Shown here: piece by piece, positions 44,014 to 52,346 of the stretch
Position numbering within the stretch: position 1 is the first letter of the stretch
How the letters are laid out: the number at the start of each line of letters is the position of its first letter
Assembly (NCBI GenBank): GCA_023450935.1
Contig: JAEXGH010000012.1
Coordinates: 1 to 64,000, forward strand
Direction: 5' to 3'
DNA from: Verrucomicrobiota bacterium
GTDB lineage: Bacteria > Verrucomicrobiota > Verrucomicrobiia > Opitutales > Intestinicryptomonadaceae
Length of the DNA: 64,000 nucleotides
Program-made: the position numbers and the translations under genes
Notes under the pieces: model-generated
Database searches by the model: none
Seen by the model: the letters and a program-made list of their open reading frames with translations, nothing else
What the model was told of the DNA's origin: nothing

Positions 44014-44399
44014 TGGGCCAAAATCCTCTCAGCGGCGTCGATGTCCTTGAACGACATAACCATCACGGGGCGCGTTCCGTTGGGCTTTGTCATTGCATAC
44101 ATATACTCCACGTTCACGCCGGCGGCACGCGTCTTTTTAAGCAGTTCCGACAGCGCGCCGGGGGTGTCGGAAACTTCGACCGCCAAAACGTCCACTTTCT
44201 TCGGCGTAAAGCCCGCCGCCTTGAGGGCGGCAATGCCCGCGTCAACGTCTTTGACAATCATTCTTACAATGCCGTGGTCGCCGTTTTCGGTGATTGTGAT
44301 TGTCTCCAAATTCACGCCCGCGCGCGAGAGCGACTCGCAAAGGCTTTCGAGCCTTCCGGGGGTGTTTTCGAGAAAAACCGATATTTGATGTGCGCGCAT
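44010..44399 (-). CDS. Tandem ACT-domain protein
   Basis: A 129-aa protein of two ACT domains: HQISVFLENTPGRLESLCES and the VDVLAVEVSDTPGALSELLK segment, each beginning with the ligand-binding loop (NTPGR and DTPGA). ACT dimers bind amino acids. It lies four bases after paaK and overlaps paaI by four, the standard position of the ACT gene found with indolepyruvate oxidoreductase and phenylacetate-CoA ligase genes in anaerobes. It may sense an aromatic or branched amino acid and tune the operon or an enzyme. Confidence 0.85.
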   Translation of the reverse strand: MRAHQISVFLENTPGRLESLCESLSRAGVNLETITITENGDHGIVRMIVKDVDAGIAALKAAGFTPKKVDVLAVEVSDTPGALSELLKKTRAAGVNVEYMYAMTKPNGTRPVMVMSFKDIDAAERILAQ

Positions 44400-44402
44400 A
44401 GC

Positions 44403-45734
44403 CTATGCCTTTCTGTTGTCGTAGACGCGTTTGATTTTGCCCTCCGAACGCGGAATTTTGTTCGGCTCTACAATCTTCACGTCTATTCTGATGTTCACGA
44501 TTTGCGTGATTGACGCCTGAATTTTTTTGCGGATTGCCTCGATTTTCTCGAGACTGTCGCCGTAGTATTTCTCCTGAATTTCGACCTCCACGGTGAGCGA
44601 CTCCATGTCGTTTTTCATCTCGCGGATTATCCTGAAATTGGGCGTGCTTTCCTCCACGCGCATGACTCCCACTTCAATCTGCGACGGAAACACGTTTACG
44701 CCGCGGATAATGAGCATGTCGTCGCTACGCTTTGAAATGCGAGAGATTCTGCGGATTGTTCTGCCGCATTCGCATGGCTCAGGAATGATTGAAGTGATGT
44801 CGTGCGTGCGGTATCTGAGAATGGGCATTGCGCGCTTGGTGAGCGTGGAAAGCACAAGCTCGCCCTCTTCGCCGTCGGGCAGAACTTCGCCCGTGTCGGG
44901 ATCGACTATTTCGGGGTAGAAGTTGTCCTCCAAGATGTGCATTCCGCATTTGCAGCGGCACTCGCCGCCGACCCCCGGGCCTACGATTTCCGAAAGCCCG
45001 TAGATGTCGAAGGGCACGACGTTCGTGTTTTCGGCAATGAACTTGCGCATTGCCTCCGACGACGGCTCTCCGCCGAACACGCCAATTCTGAGCGGCATTT
45101 GCTTGAAGTCTATGCCCTTCGCCCTGCCCTCTTCAATGAGGTGCATAAAGTAGCTTGGCGTCGAGGCTATGACCGTTGTTTTGAGGTCGCGCATGAGCAT
45201 AAGCTGGCGTTCCGAATTTCCGCCCGAAGCGGGGATTACCGTGCAGCCCAACGCCTGCGCGCCCGAATGCAGCCCCAAGCCGCCCGTAAACAGGCCGTAT
45301 CCGTAGCAGTTTTGAACAACATCGGAACTTTTTACGCCATACATTTTAAGGCATCTGATTATGGAGGAATCCCACACTTTCAGATCCTCCTCCGTGTAGG
45401 CAACAACTATGGGCTTGCCCGTTGTGCCGCTCGAGGCGTGCAGGCGCACAATGTCCTTCATCTCGACCGCGAAAAGCCCGTCGGGGTAGGTATCGCGCAA
45501 ATCGGTCTTCTGCATAAACGGAAGCTTTGCGATGTCGGCAATTGTTTCGATGTCTTCGGGTCCGACGCCGAGTTCGTCCATACGCGTCCTGTAAAGCGGA
45601 ACTTTCGCGTAGGAAAGCTTCACAATCTCGCGCAGACGCTGCGACTGCAACGCCCGCATTTGTTCGCGCGGCAAAAAGTCCATAGCCGAAAAGGGGTGGA
45701 CATCGCCGTGAATATCGTTCCAAATCTGTTTCAT
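44403..45734 (-). CDS. paaK: Phenylacetate-CoA ligase
   Basis: A 443-aa AMP-forming ligase turning arylacetates to their CoA thioesters, or working in reverse. It has the AMP signature SSGTTGKPIVVAYT at residues 101-114, YGYGLFTGGLGLH, IYGLSEIVGPGVGGEC, GEEGELVLSTLTKRAMPILR and RTHDITS. ATG 45734 gives the standard PaaK start (WNDIHGDVHPFSAMDFLPRE). It follows iorB by five bases. In this arrangement indolepyruvate oxidoreductase generates the aryl-acetyl-CoA and PaaK may recover ATP from it or activate free acid. Confidence 0.92.
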   Translation of the reverse strand: MKQIWNDIHGDVHPFSAMDFLPREQMRALQSQRLREIVKLSYAKVPLYRTRMDELGVGPEDIETIADIAKLPFMQKTDLRDTYPDGLFAVEMKDIVRLHASSGTTGKPIVVAYTEEDLKVWDSSIIRCLKMYGVKSSDVVQNCYGYGLFTGGLGLHSGAQALGCTVIPASGGNSERQLMLMRDLKTTVIASTPSYFMHLIEEGRAKGIDFKQMPLRIGVFGGEPSSEAMRKFIAENTNVVPFDIYGLSEIVGPGVGGECRCKCGMHILEDNFYPEIVDPDTGEVLPDGEEGELVLSTLTKRAMPILRYRTHDITSIIPEPCECGRTIRRISRISKRSDDMLIIRGVNVFPSQIEVGVMRVEESTPNFRIIREMKNDMESLTVEVEIQEKYYGDSLEKIEAIRKKIQASITQIVNIRIDVKIVEPNKIPRSEGKIKRVYDNRKA

Positions 45735-45739
45735 AAAAA

Positions 45740-46216
45740 TTACGAATTTCTGCCGAGTAAAAATGCCGCCTTGTTCGATTCGTGCAATTTTGCGGGGAAA
45801 AGTTTTTCCAGAGTCGCCAACCAGCGCGACTCGGGAATGTCGAAATACTTGCTGAGAACGCCCAGCATCGCAACGTTCAACGCCTTCTTTGAGGGAAGTT
45901 TTTCGGCATCGATGTCCGACGGCGAAACAACAACGCCGCCTTTGGCGAGTGTCGCCTTGTAGACGTCCGACCATTCGGGTTCGAGCGAGACGAGGTAGTC
46001 GGTTTCGTTCTCGGGGATAATCGGGCTTACAACCTCTTTACCGAAGCGGACGTCGCTTGCAACCGAACCGCCGCGCTGCGACATTCCGTGAACCTCCGCC
46101 TTCTTGACATCGAGGCCCTCTTCGAACATTACTTCGCCCAGAATCATAGCCGCCTTAAGCACGCCCATTCCGCCGAGTCCCGCTATTTTTACGTTTACTG
46201 TTTTATCGGCTTTCAT
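45740..46216 (-). CDS. iorB: Indolepyruvate ferredoxin oxidoreductase, beta subunit
   Basis: A 158-aa gamma-type subunit of the 2-oxoacid oxidoreductase family: VKIAGLGGMGVLKAAMILGE, EVHGMSQRGGSVASDVRFG, ETDYLVSLEPEWSD. With IorA it oxidatively decarboxylates indolepyruvate and other arylpyruvates to aryl-acetyl-CoA, reducing ferredoxin. It is shorter than the usual 190-200 aa. ATG 46216 begins two bases after the iorA stop. The C-terminal region up to RNS is followed closely by paaK. Confidence 0.92.
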   Translation of the reverse strand: MKADKTVNVKIAGLGGMGVLKAAMILGEVMFEEGLDVKKAEVHGMSQRGGSVASDVRFGKEVVSPIIPENETDYLVSLEPEWSDVYKATLAKGGVVVSPSDIDAEKLPSKKALNVAMLGVLSKYFDIPESRWLATLEKLFPAKLHESNKAAFLLGRNS

Positions 46217-46217
46217 C

Positions 46218-47792
46218 TTATTTGCCCGCCTTTCTTTTTGCCTCCGACGCCGCCACAAAAATGCACGGCTGGCGCAAAACTATGACTGTAATTCCGTTCT
46301 CCGAAAGCTTTTCGGAAAGATAGTTTTTAAACTCCGCATACTGTTTTACGGGATTGAAAACCTCGACGTTGTCCGCGCCCATCGCGCGCGCGACGCCCTC
46401 AATGCTGACGCGTCTCGTCTCTGTGTGGTCGAGCTTCCTGCCCGTGGCGGGATTTTCCTGATGTCCCGTCATCGCGGTGGTGGAGTTGTCGAGAATTATT
46501 ATGACGTGCCCCGTTGACGGCGGATTGTAGATTGCCTGCGTCAACCCCGTAAGCCCGCTGTGCATAAAAGTGCTGTCGCCGATTACGCTGACCACTTTGC
46601 GCGCCTTTTCTTCGGGCAGAACTTTGCGCATGCCAACGCCCATGCCTATCGACGCGCCCATGCAAATCTGCATGTCCATTCCGCTAATGGGTTTCATCGC
46701 CGCAAGCGTATAGCAGCCGATGTCGCCGGCAACAATGCAGCCAAGCTCGACAAGCGGCTTGAAGCTGAAAATGTGCGGACACCCCGCGCAAAGCGCGGGC
46801 GGCTTCTGCTTGAATTTCGGCATTTCGAACGACGTATCGCCCGCAAGCTGCGCGCGCACGCGGTCAACGTTCAGTTCGCCGAAACGCCACTCCTGAGCGC
46901 GCGGTTCGACTTTCGCACCCGCCGCCAAAAGAAGAGTCGTCATGTAGGGATCGCCCTCCTCGACTACGACGCACCTTTCGAATTTTTTGGAAAACTCCAC
47001 AAGCTTTTCCGTCGGAAGAGGCGAAAGGCCGACCTTGAATGTGGAGGCTTCGGGAGCGGCTTCGCGCGCGTATTGGAATGCGACGCCGCTTGCGATTATA
47101 CCGAGCTTTTCCGAACGCATTTCGATTTTGTTCGGCCCTTCGGTTTCGTTCCAAGCCCGAATTTCGTCGAGCTTTTTGCGCAAAACCCTGTGCGCGGGCT
47201 TTGCGTGCGCGGGAACCATAACGCGCGCTGCAATGTCCTTGCGGAAATTGGCTTCGGGCAGTTCCGCAACGGAGGCGTCAAACTCCACAACGGAGGTGGT
47301 GTGCGCAACGCGCGTAGTTGTGCGGATAACAACGGGTATGTTCCAGCGTCGCGAAATTTCGAACGCCAAAACGGTGAAATCAAAAGCCTCCTGCGAGGAC
47401 GCGGGCTCGAGAACCGGAATGCCGCCGCAACGGGCAATAGAGCGCGTATCCTGCTCGTTCTGGCTCGACGCCATTCCGGGGTCGTCGGCTACGACGGCCA
47501 CAAAGCCGCCCTGCACACCGCTATATGCCGCCGTAAAGAACAGATCCTGCGCCACGTTGAAGCCTACGTGCTTCATCGTAACAAGCGCGTTGCTTTCGGC
47601 AAAAGCCACTCCCAAAGCGACCTCCGCGGCGACTTTTTCGTTGGGTGCCCATTCGGCGTTCCCGCCCAAAAGCGAAAAGTTTTCGAGAATTTCGGTGGAC
47701 GGCGTTCCGGGGTATCCCACTCCCAGCGCAACTCCCGCGCGACGGGCGGCAAAGGCGATTGCCTCGTTGCCGCTCAACATTTTTCGATTCAT
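46218..47792 (-). CDS. iorA: Indolepyruvate ferredoxin oxidoreductase, alpha subunit, lacking the ferredoxin domain
   Basis: A 524-aa TPP-dependent subunit. Visible blocks: GVGYPGTPSTEILENFS, SGVQGGFVAVVADDPGMASS, EEGDPYMTT, CAGCPHIFSFKPLVELGC, VAGDIGCYTLAAMKPISGMD, and the TPP-binding VVSVIGDSTFMHSGL and IIILDNSTTAMTGHQENPAT. Archaeal and most bacterial IorA proteins end in an added domain with two CxxCxxC 4Fe-4S sites (total 600 aa or more). This one ends after RQPCIFVAASEAKRKAGK and has no such cysteine cluster; iorB follows at once. Either clusters are supplied elsewhere or electrons pass by another ferredoxin. ATG 47792 has an AGG ribosome site; ATG 47804 is alternative. Confidence 0.9.
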   Translation of the reverse strand: MNRKMLSGNEAIAFAARRAGVALGVGYPGTPSTEILENFSLLGGNAEWAPNEKVAAEVALGVAFAESNALVTMKHVGFNVAQDLFFTAAYSGVQGGFVAVVADDPGMASSQNEQDTRSIARCGGIPVLEPASSQEAFDFTVLAFEISRRWNIPVVIRTTTRVAHTTSVVEFDASVAELPEANFRKDIAARVMVPAHAKPAHRVLRKKLDEIRAWNETEGPNKIEMRSEKLGIIASGVAFQYAREAAPEASTFKVGLSPLPTEKLVEFSKKFERCVVVEEGDPYMTTLLLAAGAKVEPRAQEWRFGELNVDRVRAQLAGDTSFEMPKFKQKPPALCAGCPHIFSFKPLVELGCIVAGDIGCYTLAAMKPISGMDMQICMGASIGMGVGMRKVLPEEKARKVVSVIGDSTFMHSGLTGLTQAIYNPPSTGHVIIILDNSTTAMTGHQENPATGRKLDHTETRRVSIEGVARAMGADNVEVFNPVKQYAEFKNYLSEKLSENGITVIVLRQPCIFVAASEAKRKAGK

Positions 47793-47840
47793 ATTAACCT
47801 GCATAATTTATCTAGATAATTACCTTTTTGCGTAAATCGT

Positions 47841-47983
47841 TCAACCCTTTTTTTGCGTTTGGGTGTTTCGAAACGCATTTTTAAACAAAACAAGAAGCGC
47901 AAACGGGGAAGCTTTGCCCTGCCCCCAAACTCCCTTTGGAGCGGGCAAAAAACGCCGCCGCACAAACGCAAAAAAAGGGTTGA
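47841..47983. repeat. 143-base palindromic element between iorA and the exonuclease gene
   Basis: Perfect 21-base inverted arms (left 47841-47861, beginning TCAACCC and ending GCGTTTG; right 47963-47983) enclose nested pairs TTTGCCC/GGGCAAA and CCAAA/TTTGG, so the entire stretch can fold into one long hairpin. It occupies most of the divergent gap. It has no coding content I can see and looks like a MITE-type insertion or regulatory structure. Confidence 0.75.
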
Positions 47984-48017
47984 TTACGGGCGGCGAAACA
48001 TATTCTATTATTGGAAG

Positions 48018-48896
48018 ATGAACGCACTGCTTATTGACGGATACAATCTCGGCTTCAGATGTTTCTACGCGATGCCCGATTTATCGCGCGCGGACGGCTT
48101 CCCGACGGGCGCGCTGCACGCGTTTTTCAATAGCCTGATAAAACTCTCGGGCGAAAACACTCCGCATTCAACCGCAGTTTTCTTCGACAAGGGTGGCTCA
48201 AAACGCCATCTTGCAATCCACCCGCAATACAAGGCAAACCGCAACGAAGCCCCCGACAAGTTCAAAAAGCAGATTCCGTCGATGAAATATTTGTGCGAGA
48301 TTTTCGGCTTCAACCCGACCGAATCGGAGGGGATAGAGGCCGACGACCTGCTTGCGAGCGCGGCGGCGGCGGTGCAGAAAGCGGGCGGGAGGGCAATCAT
48401 TGCAAGTGCCGACAAAGACTTTGCGCAGCTTGTCTGCCCGAATATCCACCAAATGCTACCCCCCAATCCGAAGAACAAGGAGTGGACGCTCTTGGACACA
48501 ATAGGCGTAAAGACGAAGTTCGGAGTTGTTCCAGCGCAAATTCCCGACTACCTTTCCCTGATTGGCGATTCCGCCGACAACATCGAAGGCATAGAGGGGG
48601 TCGGGCCGAAAACCGCCGCCAAGTGGCTGAAGGATTTCGGAGACATCGACACAATCATCAAACGTTTCGACTGGCTCAAACCCGAAAAATTCCGCCCCCT
48701 CGTGCGCGACGGCGAGGCGTTGCTGCGCCGCAATATGGAGCTAATCCGCTTGGACTCCTCGCTCGACGTTCCCGCGCCCGAAATGAAAACGCCTAATTTC
48801 GACGACATTATCGCGTTCCTCGAAGAGATGGAAATGAAGAAATCGCTCACTTCGCTGCGCAAATTCGCGAAAGAGCAATACGACATTTCGCTTTGA
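48018..48896 (+). CDS. 5'-3' exonuclease (Pol I N-terminal / FEN-like)
   Basis: A 292-aa stand-alone 5' nuclease of the PolA N-terminal family. Metal-binding and helical features: LLIDGYNLGFRCF, FFDKGGSKRH, GIEADDLLASAAAA, IIASADKDFAQL, and the helix-hairpin-helix LIGDSADNIEGIEGVGPKTA with AAKWLKDFG. It would trim RNA primers or flaps. Separate 5' nucleases exist alongside or in place of the PolA domain in several bacteria. ATG 48018 has a GGA ribosome site ahead. A forward terminator follows. Confidence 0.85.
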   Translation: MNALLIDGYNLGFRCFYAMPDLSRADGFPTGALHAFFNSLIKLSGENTPHSTAVFFDKGGSKRHLAIHPQYKANRNEAPDKFKKQIPSMKYLCEIFGFNPTESEGIEADDLLASAAAAVQKAGGRAIIASADKDFAQLVCPNIHQMLPPNPKNKEWTLLDTIGVKTKFGVVPAQIPDYLSLIGDSADNIEGIEGVGPKTAAKWLKDFGDIDTIIKRFDWLKPEKFRPLVRDGEALLRRNMELIRLDSSLDVPAPEMKTPNFDDIIAFLEEMEMKKSLTSLRKFAKEQYDISL

Positions 48897-48913
48897 TTTT
48901 TCTTAAAAACAAA

Positions 48914-48946
48914 AACCGAAGAGCGGTAAGCCCTTCGGTTTTTTTG
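48914..48946 (+). terminator. Terminator after the exonuclease gene
   Basis: AACCGAAG/CTTCGGTT stem, 11-base loop, followed by seven T residues on the forward strand, 17 bases past the stop. The A run on the other side would also serve the opposite strand. The rest of the gap to 49058 holds nothing recognised. Confidence 0.85.
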
Positions 48947-49058
48947 CGTTTTAAGCGCGCAGCCTTGAAAAATAAAAACACCTGCCGACGTTTATTTCCC
49001 CGCGGAAAGGTTAACTGTCAATCAAACGAGCGGAAATTCCCGCGCGGGCTACAAAAAA

Positions 49059-49084
49059 GCCCGCCGCCCGATGGGGCGAAGGGC
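49059..49084 (-). terminator. Terminator after trpB
   Basis: On the reverse strand GCCC...CGCCC/GGGCG...GGGC forms a stem with a small internal bulge followed by six T residues. It is 23 bases past the trpB stop and is the first clear terminator after nuoB on this strand. Confidence 0.75.
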
Positions 49085-49107
49085 TTTTATACGAGGCTGG
49101 AGCAAGT

Positions 49108-50487
49108 CTACTTTGCCTTGTCTTCGCAGGAGGGCAGGCACGACAAAGCCATTGCGATTTCCTCGGCGGGGTATTCGTAGTTTTTGAGGTTGCCCGCAAA
49201 ATATTCCAAATACGCCGTCATATCGAGATGCCCGTGTCCAGAAAGGTTGAACAGAATAGCCTTTTCCTCGCCCTTTTCCTTGCACTCCAGAGCCTTGTTT
49301 ATCGCCGCGCAAATTGCATGCGCCGATTCGGGCGCGGGAACAATCCCCTCCGCGCGCGCAAATACAACCGCCTTCTCGAAGACATCGAGCTGGTTGACCG
49401 TTTCGGCGCGCATCAGCCCCTGATGGAGAATGTTGCTTACCTGCGGAGCCATTCCGTGGTAGCGCAGACCGCCCGCGTGGACTGCCGGCGGGATAAAGGA
49501 GCTGCCGAGCGTATACATTTTCATAAGCGGCGTCATCTTCGCGACATCGCCGTAGTCGAACGCGTATTTGCCCCTTGTAAGCGAGGGACACGCCGCGGGC
49601 TCTACGCCCAAAACGTCCACTTTCCTGCCGCCGCGCAGCATTTCGCCCAGAAACGGATTGGACAATCCCGCGAAGTTCGAACCGCCGCCGCACGCGCCGA
49701 TAATCAGGTCGGGATAGTCGTCCGCCAATTCAAACTGTTTAAGTGCCTCAAGCCCTATCACCGACTGGTGCATCAGAACGTGGTTGAGAACCGAACCCAA
49801 GCAATACTTTGTGTTTTCGTCCTTGAGCGCCTCTTCGACAGCCTCCGAAATTGCTATGCCGAGCGAGCCGCGACAGTTGGGGTCTTTCGCCAAAACCGCC
49901 CTTCCCACTTCCGTCTGGTTGCTCGGCGACGCCACTACCGTTCCGCCGAAAATTTCCATCATCGCCTTGCGATACGGTTTTTGGTCGTATGAGCAGCGAA
50001 CCATAAACACCTTGCACTCAATGCCAAACGCGTTGCACGCCTGCGAGAGAGCCGAGCCCCACTGCCCCGCGCCGGTCTCTGTGGTGATTTTCTTGACGCC
50101 GCATTTTTTGCATTCGTATGCCTGCGCGAGCGCGCTGTTTGTCTTGTGCGAACCCGACGGGCTTACGCCCTCGTATTTATAGTAGATTCTTGCGGGCGTG
50201 CCCAACGCCTTTTCAAGCCTGCGCGCCCTGAACAGGGGCGAGGGCCTCCACTGGCGCATAATTTCCCGCACGGCAGCCGGAATTTCCACATAGCGTTCGC
50301 GCGTTGTTTCCTGCTCTATAGCCCCCTTTGAGAATATCGCCGAAAGCTTGGAAATGTCTATCGGCCTGCCCGTTGACGCGTCGAACGGCGGCGGCGTTTT
50401 CACGGGTAAATCGGCCTCAATGTTATACCAATGGGTCGGGATTTGTTCTTCGTCTAGAATGAATTTTACTTGCTTGTCTGAAGCCAT
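49108..50487 (-). CDS. trpB: Tryptophan synthase beta chain, TrpB2 type
   Basis: A 459-aa PLP enzyme of the TrpB2 class (long N-terminal extension FILDEEQIPTHWYNIEADLP, also seen in archaea and many bacteria), which joins serine and indole to tryptophan. The PLP-lysine is in PSGSHKTNSALAQA. Other blocks are ETGAGQWGSALSQ, HVLMHQSVIGLEALKQF, CGGGSNFAGLSNPFLG and FNLSGHGHLD. TrpB2 does not need TrpA partner contacts in the same way; indole may come from outside or from indole salvage. It is the last gene after nuoN and the PEGA protein, 12 bases from the latter, which suggests it reads through from the nuo operon. Confidence 0.93.
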   Translation of the reverse strand: MASDKQVKFILDEEQIPTHWYNIEADLPVKTPPPFDASTGRPIDISKLSAIFSKGAIEQETTRERYVEIPAAVREIMRQWRPSPLFRARRLEKALGTPARIYYKYEGVSPSGSHKTNSALAQAYECKKCGVKKITTETGAGQWGSALSQACNAFGIECKVFMVRCSYDQKPYRKAMMEIFGGTVVASPSNQTEVGRAVLAKDPNCRGSLGIAISEAVEEALKDENTKYCLGSVLNHVLMHQSVIGLEALKQFELADDYPDLIIGACGGGSNFAGLSNPFLGEMLRGGRKVDVLGVEPAACPSLTRGKYAFDYGDVAKMTPLMKMYTLGSSFIPPAVHAGGLRYHGMAPQVSNILHQGLMRAETVNQLDVFEKAVVFARAEGIVPAPESAHAICAAINKALECKEKGEEKAILFNLSGHGHLDMTAYLEYFAGNLKNYEYPAEEIAMALSCLPSCEDKAK

Positions 50488-50499
50488 CTTTATCAAGAA

Positions 50500-50880
50500 T
50501 TATTCTTTTGTTAACGATTTTTCCGTCTCGGGATTTTTCGTGAGGTCGAAAAACAACCTCTCGGGGACGGCACTCAACTCCGGCGTCGACTTTCTGAAAG
50601 AGGGGAAAGTCTCGACCTGAATGAAATAGTTTTGCCCTTTCGGGGCGGGGGGCGGCATAACAGTGATTGTTGTTTTGCGGACGAAGCAGCCGTTGGCAGT
50701 AGCCTCCACGCCCAAGTCTACGGGCGTGCGCCCGACCTCGAAGCCGTCGCTTACTACAACCGCCCCCGACGGATTTGATTCCACGCGAATCCAACGCGTC
50801 AGGTCGCGCTCGTCGGTGGTGCAAGAGCACAAAGCCGACGCCGCCAATATGCAAACCGCAATTCTCATTGTTAACGTCAT
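50500..50880 (-). CDS. Lipoprotein with PEGA domain
   Basis: A 126-aa lipoprotein. The N-terminus ILAASALCSCTTDERD has a lipobox (LCSC). A PEGA-type repeat follows: IRVESNPSGAVVVSDGFEVG followed by RTPVDLGVEATANG, a beta-rich extracytoplasmic binding domain. It sits 28 bases downstream of nuoN and 12 bases before trpB on the same strand, so it is probably cotranscribed with both. It may be an envelope-associated accessory; no link with complex I is known. Confidence 0.7.
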   Translation of the reverse strand: MTLTMRIAVCILAASALCSCTTDERDLTRWIRVESNPSGAVVVSDGFEVGRTPVDLGVEATANGCFVRKTTITVMPPPAPKGQNYFIQVETFPSFRKSTPELSAVPERLFFDLTKNPETEKSLTKE

Positions 50881-50908
50881 ACTAAAAACGCCGTTTGAAT
50901 CAATAAAA

Positions 50909-52345
50909 TTATGCCCCCGCGAAGGAAAACACGATAGTGGAAACCGCCACAACCGCAACCGCCAACACGACGACAGTCGCCTTTGCCGCCGGCGTGGGAG
51001 CGAAAACCGATTCGCGCCTTTCCGACTTCTCCAACATTGCCCTAATCCAGCCGAAGTAGTAGTATATCGAAATTGCCGAGCCCAAAACCAGCACACCGAT
51101 AAGCCAATACAGCTGCGCGTTCCACGCCAGCAGAAGCACGAGCAGCTTCCCAAAGAAGCCCGCCGTGGGCGGAATGCCCGCAAGGGACGCCAGCGACGTT
51201 ATCATCGACATTGCCGTAGCCGGCGACTTGCGCATCATGCCGCGGTAGTCGGAGATAGACTGCATTGAATCGTCCGCGCCCTCAAATCCGTTTATGGTGA
51301 AGAATATTGCGTAGTTTGCCAGCATATACGCGCCCAAGTAGAAATACAGCACGGGCGCGAACGTGTCGATTACCGAAGGTTCTTTGAGCATTGCAACCAC
51401 CAGAACAAGCAAATATCCCGCGTTCGAAATGCCCGAAAACGCCATAAGCCGCTTTACCCTCACCTGCGTAACGCCGCCAAGGTTGCCTATTAGCATCGTA
51501 AGAATCGCGACCACTCCGACCGCCGTAATCAGGTGTTCGCGCAAGACAAGCAGTTCGGGGGAATCGAACTTGATTGACGCGCAAAACTTCGCCAGAAAAA
51601 CAATGCCTGCCGCCTTCGAAGCGACAGCCAAAAACGCCGAAACGGGAGCGGGCGCGCCCTGATAGACATCGGGTGCCCAGAACTGGAACGGGAACGCGGC
51701 AATCTTGAAGAACACGCCCGCAAGAATCAACGCCGACGCCGCAAAGAACATCTTGTTCATAAGCCCCGTGGAGAAATTTTCGAACCACAGAAAATCAACG
51801 CCCGACATGCGTCCCGCGCCGTATGCCAAAGCTATACCCATAAGCAGCACCGCGCCGCTTAGCCCGCCTACTATCACGTATTTTATTCCCGCCTCCGCAG
51901 AACTGAGCACGTTTTTCCCGAACGCCGTCATAACGTAAAGGCAGATTGTTGCGCATTCCAACGCCACAAACGTAAGCATTAAATTGTTCGACCTCACAAA
52001 CAGGCTAAGCGACGCCGCGCAAATCATCAGCACCGCTATGAATTCGTTTCTGAGAGGGGAGTCGGTTTTCGCGAAGAAACCGAAGCCCATCTGCGCCGTG
52101 AAAATCGAACAAATCACAACCAGCGCGCCGAAGGCGTTGTTTTGCGAAAGCAGCGCGCACGAAGACTGTGCAAACACGAAGTTTACCACCAACGCCGCAT
52201 ACATGCCCGCAAACGCGAACGCCGAAACCGCCCTTTCGAACTTGCGTCCGAAACAGGCCGCGAAAACGAGCGTAAGCACGGCAAAAACAACGAGCAATGC
52301 CTCCATTTGCACCGCCGCCCAATCAAAATTTACAATCTTTTCCAT
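50909..52345 (-). CDS. nuoN: NADH-quinone oxidoreductase subunit N
   Basis: A 478-aa antiporter-like membrane subunit of complex I. Conserved blocks are AECATICLYV-type ALECATICLYVMTAF, AGIKYVIVGGLSGAVLLMGI, KIAAFPFQFWAPDVYQGAP, MAFSGISNAGYLL and FFGKLLVLLLAW, with the TM5 glutamate and lysines used in proton pumping. It is the last of the nuo genes, following nuoM by one base. Confidence 0.95.
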   Translation of the reverse strand: MEKIVNFDWAAVQMEALLVVFAVLTLVFAACFGRKFERAVSAFAFAGMYAALVVNFVFAQSSCALLSQNNAFGALVVICSIFTAQMGFGFFAKTDSPLRNEFIAVLMICAASLSLFVRSNNLMLTFVALECATICLYVMTAFGKNVLSSAEAGIKYVIVGGLSGAVLLMGIALAYGAGRMSGVDFLWFENFSTGLMNKMFFAASALILAGVFFKIAAFPFQFWAPDVYQGAPAPVSAFLAVASKAAGIVFLAKFCASIKFDSPELLVLREHLITAVGVVAILTMLIGNLGGVTQVRVKRLMAFSGISNAGYLLVLVVAMLKEPSVIDTFAPVLYFYLGAYMLANYAIFFTINGFEGADDSMQSISDYRGMMRKSPATAMSMITSLASLAGIPPTAGFFGKLLVLLLAWNAQLYWLIGVLVLGSAISIYYYFGWIRAMLEKSERRESVFAPTPAAKATVVVLAVAVVAVSTIVFSFAGA

Positions 52346-52346
52346 A

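Noticed and set aside
46560..47819. Forward open frame of 419 codons opposite iorA
   Set aside because: Antisense to the conserved IorA; no ribosome site or plausible family.
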